NCBI GenBank assembly: GCA_023398955.1
Contig: JAEWRL010000068.1
Coordinates: forward strand, 1 to 64,000
Direction: 5' to 3'
Source of the DNA: Pseudomonadota bacterium
GTDB lineage: Bacteria; Myxococcota_A; Polyangia; Polyangiales; Polyangiaceae
Length of the DNA stretch: 64,000 nt
The position numbers and the translations under genes are program-made. Under the pieces are notes generated by a model. That model ran no database searches. It saw nothing but the letters and a program-made list of their open reading frames with translations, and was not told where the DNA came from. Positions 59,849 to 64,000 of this stretch are shown one piece after another. Each line of letters begins with the position of its first letter. Within the stretch, counting starts at the first letter, position 1.

Positions 59849-61318
59849 ATGTTGAGTTCCTCGCATTCCATCGAAGTCTGGCGGGCGGCGGTCGAGCACA
59901 CCAAGGGGCGCTCCCCGGCGACCTTCGAGAAGTGGTTTTCGGGCGTGCAGTTCGACCGGTTCGACCAAGGTGTCTTGGCACTGACTGCGCGCGACGAGTT
60001 CGTGCGCGATTGGGTCAAGGCGCATTTTCTCCCAGACCTACTCGATCACATTCAACGGTTGAGCGGCGATGGCACCCTAGGTGATGTGCGTGTCGAGTGG
60101 AGCATTGATGGCAAGCTGACCAGTCCGATCTGTACAGTGGCAGAGCGGGCGGACAGTCGCAGCGTGCCGCCTAGTCGGGCTGGTACTCGTGACTCCGTCC
60201 CCCCAAGCACACAGCCACGATCCGTCAGACCGGCACCTCGTTCTGTCCTGCCGCCGCGCCTGAGGCCAGTATGGGAGTCCGTGATTGCCATACTGAACCC
60301 GAAGCACACCTTCGCGAACTTCGTCGTGGGCCCATCGAACGAACTTGCCTACGCGGCTGCTCAAGCTTCCGCAGGAGGAGCTGGTCCTCGCTACAACCCG
60401 CTGTTCATTGCTGGAGGCACCGGTCTGGGCAAGACCCACCTCATGCACGCTATCGCCCACAAGATGCTCGAGCAGCGTCCCGAGGCGAAGATCATCTACG
60501 TCTCAGCAGAGCGCTTCACAAACGAGTTCATTGAAGCAATTCAACACCAAGCAATGGACAGTTTTCGCGCTCGTTACAGAAACGAGTGCGATCTCCTGCT
60601 CGTGGATGACATCCAGTTCTTGGCAGGGCGTGAGCAGACTCAGGAGGAGTTCTTTCACACCTTCAATGCATTGCGCGACGTGGACAAACCAATCGTCGTC
60701 ACGAGCGACAAGTACCCGCAGCAACTGCAGCGTATGCCGGAACGTCTCGTCAGCCGTTTCACGTCAGGGCTCGTGGCGGACATTCAGGTGCCAAAGCTCG
60801 AAACGCGAGTAGCGATTGTCAAGAAGAAGGCGCACATCGAGGGCATCTCGCTCCCGGACGCAGTTGCCGTGTTGCTCGCCCAGAGTGTGCAGAGCAACGT
60901 TCGCGAACTGGAAGGCGCGTTGATTCGCTTGGCCGCGAAATCGTCGTTGACGGGCAAACCCGTGGATGAAGCATTCGCACGAGCCGAGCTGGCCGTGGTG
61001 GCGCCGCAGAGTCCCGACATGATGAGCGTCGAGGACATCCAGCGAGCGGTATGTGGTCACTTCCGCCTATCGAGTGCGGACCTGCTGAGCAAGGATCGCC
61101 ACAAGAGCATCGCGTTTGCGAGGCAGGTGGCCATGTACTTGTGCAGGCAGAGGCTCAAGTGCAGCTTCCCCGAGCTGGGGCGTGCCTTCGGGAACCGCGA
61201 TCACACGACCGTCATGAGCGCGGTCCGACGCGTGGAGTCGCTGCGGCAGACCGACCCGCAGGTGAACGCTCACCTGGAGGCCATCGAAAAGCGGCTTGCT
61301 GGGGCCAGCGAGTCGTAG
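59849..61318 (+). CDS. dnaA: Chromosomal replication initiator protein DnaA
   Basis: The 489-residue initiator binds DnaA boxes and opens the origin. An N-terminal domain I (about 1-85) with VWRAAVEHTKGRSPATFEKWF is followed by a Pro-rich linker. The AAA+ domain contains Walker A GGTGLGKTH at about 189-197 and Walker B LLLVDDIQF near 249-257. The C-terminal helix-turn-helix ends with FGNRDHTTVMSAVRRVE, the DnaA signature. ATG 59849 gives the standard N-terminus; a GTG at 59789 would overlap the DnaA box. dnaN is not adjacent. It is convergent with dnaK. Confidence 0.96.
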   Translation: MLSSSHSIEVWRAAVEHTKGRSPATFEKWFSGVQFDRFDQGVLALTARDEFVRDWVKAHFLPDLLDHIQRLSGDGTLGDVRVEWSIDGKLTSPICTVAERADSRSVPPSRAGTRDSVPPSTQPRSVRPAPRSVLPPRLRPVWESVIAILNPKHTFANFVVGPSNELAYAAAQASAGGAGPRYNPLFIAGGTGLGKTHLMHAIAHKMLEQRPEAKIIYVSAERFTNEFIEAIQHQAMDSFRARYRNECDLLLVDDIQFLAGREQTQEEFFHTFNALRDVDKPIVVTSDKYPQQLQRMPERLVSRFTSGLVADIQVPKLETRVAIVKKKAHIEGISLPDAVAVLLAQSVQSNVRELEGALIRLAAKSSLTGKPVDEAFARAELAVVAPQSPDMMSVEDIQRAVCGHFRLSSADLLSKDRHKSIAFARQVAMYLCRQRLKCSFPELGRAFGNRDHTTVMSAVRRVESLRQTDPQVNAHLEAIEKRLAGASES

Positions 61319-61401
61319 GCGGAGTTCTGTGCGTTTGGCGAGTTGCCTAGCCTGAGTATGCCAGGCAGCAGCAGCGCTTGCGGCGCACTCCCTGAGACCC
61401 G

Positions 61402-63234
61402 CTATTCGGAAGCGTCGCCGTAGAGAGCCTCTGCGATCTGAAACGTGGTGTTCTCGAGTCGGGCGTAGGCGTCCTGTATCGAGCCAAGGTCCGCCCCGCT
61501 CTCCAGCAGCAGCCTCAGCGTCTCCACGTCCTCTTGCATTCCGGTGATCCGTTGCTGGTCGAGCAGATCCGCGTAGCCCTCCAGGGCCTGCTCTGTCGTG
61601 TAGATCAGTGTTTCTGCTTGGTTCCGAAGCTCTGCCAGCTGTTTGCGCAACGTGTCGCTCTCGCGGAACTGCTCGCCTTCGTCCACGAGCCGCCCGATCT
61701 CCGACTCGGAGAGGCCGGAGGTGGGCGTCACCTTGACCGTCTGAGTTCGCCGCGTCCCGAGGTCCGTCGCCTCGACTGATAAGATCCCGTTCGCGTCTAC
61801 CCTGAACGTTACTTGGATCTGGGGGACTCCGCGCGGGGCCGGCGGGATCCCGCTGAGCTCGAAGCGCGCGAGACTGCGGTTGTCTGCAGCCATGTCACGC
61901 TCCCCCTGCAGGATGTGGATCGGCACGAAGGGCTGATTATTCATGCTGGTCGTGAAGATCTCTGACTTCTCGGTGGGAACGGTGGTGTTACGCGGAATGA
62001 GCTTCGTGAAGACGCCACCCCCCGTCTCGACGCCAATCGAGAGCGGTGTGACGTCGAGGAGCAGGACCTCGTCGATTTGACCTGCTAGCGCGGCGCCTTG
62101 CACTGCTGCGCCCACGGCGACTACCTCATCCGGGTTTACCTCCCTGCTTGCGTCACGTCCGAAGAGCTCGCGTACGGCCTTCTGGACAGCGGGCATACGA
62201 GTCATGCCACCCACGAGGACAACCTGCTGAATGTCCTTCGGCGAGAGCTTTGCGTCCCTGAGCACCCCGTTGCAGCAGCTGATCGTGCGGTCGATGAGAT
62301 CCCGCGTAAGGATCTCGAGCTCGCTGCGCTTCATTGTGCGCTCAAGGTGTACGGGACCGGCAGGTCCCGATGCGATGAACGGGACATTTATCTCCGTCTC
62401 CAACGAAGAGCTAAGCTCGTGCTTAACGCGCTCTGCGGCTTCGCGGAGGCGCTGCAGGCTCATCTTGTCGCTGCGTAGGTCGATGCCGTGTGCAGATTGG
62501 AACTCTTCTGCGAGCTTGTCGATGATCCGAACATCGAAATCCTCGCCGCCCAGATGGGTATCCCCACCGGTCGCCTTCACGTTGAATACCCCATTGGCGA
62601 TCTCGAGGATGGAGATGTCGAAGGTGCCACCGCCCAAGTCGTACACCGCAATACGTTCCGAACCGCCGCTGTCCAGCCCGTACGCCAACGCCGCCGCGGT
62701 GGGTTCGTTGAGGATACGCTTCACCTCGAGTCCCGCTATCCTCCCCGCATCTTTGGTCGCCTGCCGTTGAGCGTCGTCGAAATAGGCCGGGACCGTGACG
62801 ATCGCTTCTGTAACTGTCTCACCCAGGTATGCTTCCGCCGTCCCCTTCAATGAGCTGAGGATCATGCCCGCGATCTCTGGGGGAGACATCGTCTTGCCAC
62901 CCACTTCGACCCAGGCATCTCCGTTCGAGTGTCGAACGATGTTGTAGGGCACGGCCTCTCGGTGAGCCTTTACCTCCGGATCATCGAACTTTCTCCCCAT
63001 CAGGCGTTTCACGGCATAGACGGTGTTGACAGGGTTGGTCGTGGCCTGGCGTTTGGCGACTTGTCCGACGAGGCGATCACCGCTGCGCGTGAAGGCCAGG
63101 ATCGATGGCGTCGTTCGCGCGCCCTCTGCGTTGGGGATTACCTTCACGTCCGTGCGACCGGCAGCGTTGTGTCCCTCGACGATGCACACGCACGAGTTTG
63201 TCGTCCCCAAATCGATCCCGATGACTCTACCCAT
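61402..63234 (-). CDS. dnaK: Chaperone protein DnaK (Hsp70)
   Basis: The 610-residue Hsp70 folds client proteins with ATP. The ATPase domain (about 1-380) has GIDLGTTNS, VPAYFDDAQRQATKDAG, YDLGGGTFDISI and VGGMTRMPAVQ. The substrate domain follows with LLDVTPLSIGVETGG and an alpha-helical lid. The C-terminal tail is short and lacks the usual acidic, Gly-rich end, and total length is less than the 635-640 of most DnaK. grpE is encoded 136 bp upstream on the same strand, with no dnaJ in the window. Confidence 0.96.
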   Translation of the reverse strand: MGRVIGIDLGTTNSCVCIVEGHNAAGRTDVKVIPNAEGARTTPSILAFTRSGDRLVGQVAKRQATTNPVNTVYAVKRLMGRKFDDPEVKAHREAVPYNIVRHSNGDAWVEVGGKTMSPPEIAGMILSSLKGTAEAYLGETVTEAIVTVPAYFDDAQRQATKDAGRIAGLEVKRILNEPTAAALAYGLDSGGSERIAVYDLGGGTFDISILEIANGVFNVKATGGDTHLGGEDFDVRIIDKLAEEFQSAHGIDLRSDKMSLQRLREAAERVKHELSSSLETEINVPFIASGPAGPVHLERTMKRSELEILTRDLIDRTISCCNGVLRDAKLSPKDIQQVVLVGGMTRMPAVQKAVRELFGRDASREVNPDEVVAVGAAVQGAALAGQIDEVLLLDVTPLSIGVETGGGVFTKLIPRNTTVPTEKSEIFTTSMNNQPFVPIHILQGERDMAADNRSLARFELSGIPPAPRGVPQIQVTFRVDANGILSVEATDLGTRRTQTVKVTPTSGLSESEIGRLVDEGEQFRESDTLRKQLAELRNQAETLIYTTEQALEGYADLLDQQRITGMQEDVETLRLLLESGADLGSIQDAYARLENTTFQIAEALYGDASE

Positions 63235-63370
63235 ATCAGCTCGAAGTTACTCCCAGTCGGGGCCGCACTTCAACGGCGGAACGTAGCCGGCGCGCATGGG
63301 ACGAGGTTCGGGCGACCCCAAGGGGGAGCGGCCGCAACTGTGCTACTCGGGCCGTGGTGCTCGGGCCGTG

Positions 63371-64000
63371 CTACTGGCTGGGCGCTTTGGCCACAACAAC
63401 CATGGCCGGGCGGACGAGCCGATCTCCCATGCGGTATCCAGCCTGCACCTCGGCTGCCACTGTCCCGGGGGCGTGTTCCGATGTTTGCAGGTGTTGGATG
63501 GCTTCATGAACGGAGGGGTCGAAGGGTTTGGCGACGGTCTCGATCCGCTCGATCCCGATCCTCGAGAGCGTATCGAGGAACTGACGCATTACCAGATCGA
63601 TGCCGTCAGCCAGTGCTTTGACTTCGGTCGCCGAGCTGGCATGGGCTGCGGCACGCTCAAGGTTGTCAAAAACGGGCAGCAACTCGCGAAGCAGCTCGCT
63701 ACGACCTTGCTTCTCGGCATCGGCTACCTCTTTCCGTGAGCGCTTCCGGAAATTGTCGAAGTCTGCCGCGGTGCGAAGCAACTGGTCGCGCACCCTTGTC
63801 AGTTCTTCCGTGGCCGTCGTCTCCTCCGCCTCCTGGGAGCTGGATGCCTCCGGCTGCGCCGCGCGCTGCGATGGATCGCCCGCTACCGTGGCGTCTGCAG
63901 GCGCCTCCTGGGGTGGCTCGGAATCGTCGAGGGTGCTGGACGCCGGGTTGCTCCAGGTTCCGCTTGCGCGCGAGCTGCCAGCATCCGATTCGCCGCCGCT
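63371..64000 (-). CDS. grpE: GrpE nucleotide exchange factor, cut by the window end
   Basis: The C-terminal part of GrpE (the 5' end lies beyond the window). The conserved core begins with [19 protein letters not shown], continues with [11 protein letters not shown], and ends with the beta domain [21 protein letters not shown]. It exchanges ADP on DnaK. The frame stays open upstream of the core to base 64000, adding about 69 residues rich in Glu, Ser, Ala and Pro (for instance [18 protein letters not shown]). Such a long disordered acidic head is more than most GrpE have. dnaK follows. Confidence 0.9.
   Translation of the reverse strand, partial: SGGESDAGSSRASGTWSNPASSTLDDSEPPQEAPADATVAGDPSQRAAQPEASSSQEAEETTATEELTRVRDQLLRTAADFDNFRKRSRKEVADAEKQGRSELLRELLPVFDNLERAAAHASSATEVKALADGIDLVMRQFLDTLSRIGIERIETVAKPFDPSVHEAIQHLQTSEHAPGTVAAEVQAGYRMGDRLVRPAMVVVAKAPSQ

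Noticed and set aside
63235..63370. CIRCE operator between grpE and dnaK
   Set aside because: No TTAGCACTC-N9-GAGTGCTAA-like inverted repeat is present here or near hrcA.

Overview
The window looks like a piece of chromosome from a high-GC Gram-negative bacterium of the Myxococcota (Polyangia-like). The support is indirect: Gly/Ser-rich lipoproteins with short tandem repeats, a deoxyhypusine-synthase-like enzyme, an oxygen-dependent HemY-type protoporphyrinogen oxidase, a Cys-type CcmE, a response regulator with a long Pro/Ala linker, a GYF-GAF protein, a pseudokinase beside PP2C and ECF-sigma genes, and a dnaA that is not next to dnaN. No phage, insertion sequence, rRNA or CRISPR was seen. 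One tRNA-Gln is present.

Layout. 0.3-8.4 kb: mixed metabolic and envelope genes (secreted EEP hydrolase, membrane protein with a degenerate metzincin-like motif, DHS-like enzyme, PEBP protein, CPBP protease, PNPOx-like protein, geranylgeranyl-reductase-like flavoprotein, ferredoxin-reductase-like protein). 8.5-23.1 kb: the accessory-looking part, read here as a synthase-dependent exopolysaccharide locus. It holds a processive GT2 synthase, an HlyD-like inner-membrane coiled-coil protein, a TolC-like periplasmic/outer-membrane protein, a NodB-type deacetylase, a GH8 hydrolase, a beta-helix lipoprotein, a repeat lipoprotein, a GT-C glycosyltransferase, GalE and a TagD-like cytidylyltransferase. 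23.2-38.4 kb: housekeeping genes (pcm, DoxX, hrcA, valS, prmA, cobA-hemD) with signalling and membrane genes between them. 38.6-49.5 kb: GYF-GAF protein, a heterodimeric ABC exporter with an Omp85 protein upstream, a phosphodiester-glycosidase-like protein and mutM. 49.5-56.4 kb: rpiA, PP2C, ECF sigma with a putative anti-sigma, tRNA-Gln, hemY, hemE and ccmE. 56.4-64 kb: an unrecognised protein, an outer-membrane beta-barrel, dnaA, dnaK and a grpE cut by the window end.

How the genes fit together. The strongest candidate for a new system is the exopolysaccharide locus. The synthase resembles the NodC/hyaluronan/chitin-synthase group. A NodB-fold deacetylase and a GH8 enzyme (a family that includes chitosanases) would suit a partly deacetylated amino-sugar polymer. 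The GT2, HlyD-like and TolC-like genes are on one strand in that order, which suggests export by a tripartite route rather than a Bcs, Alg, Pel or Pga machine. The polymer and the export route are inferences. Two copies of an intergenic hairpin element, both between convergent gene ends, are a second unexplained structure.
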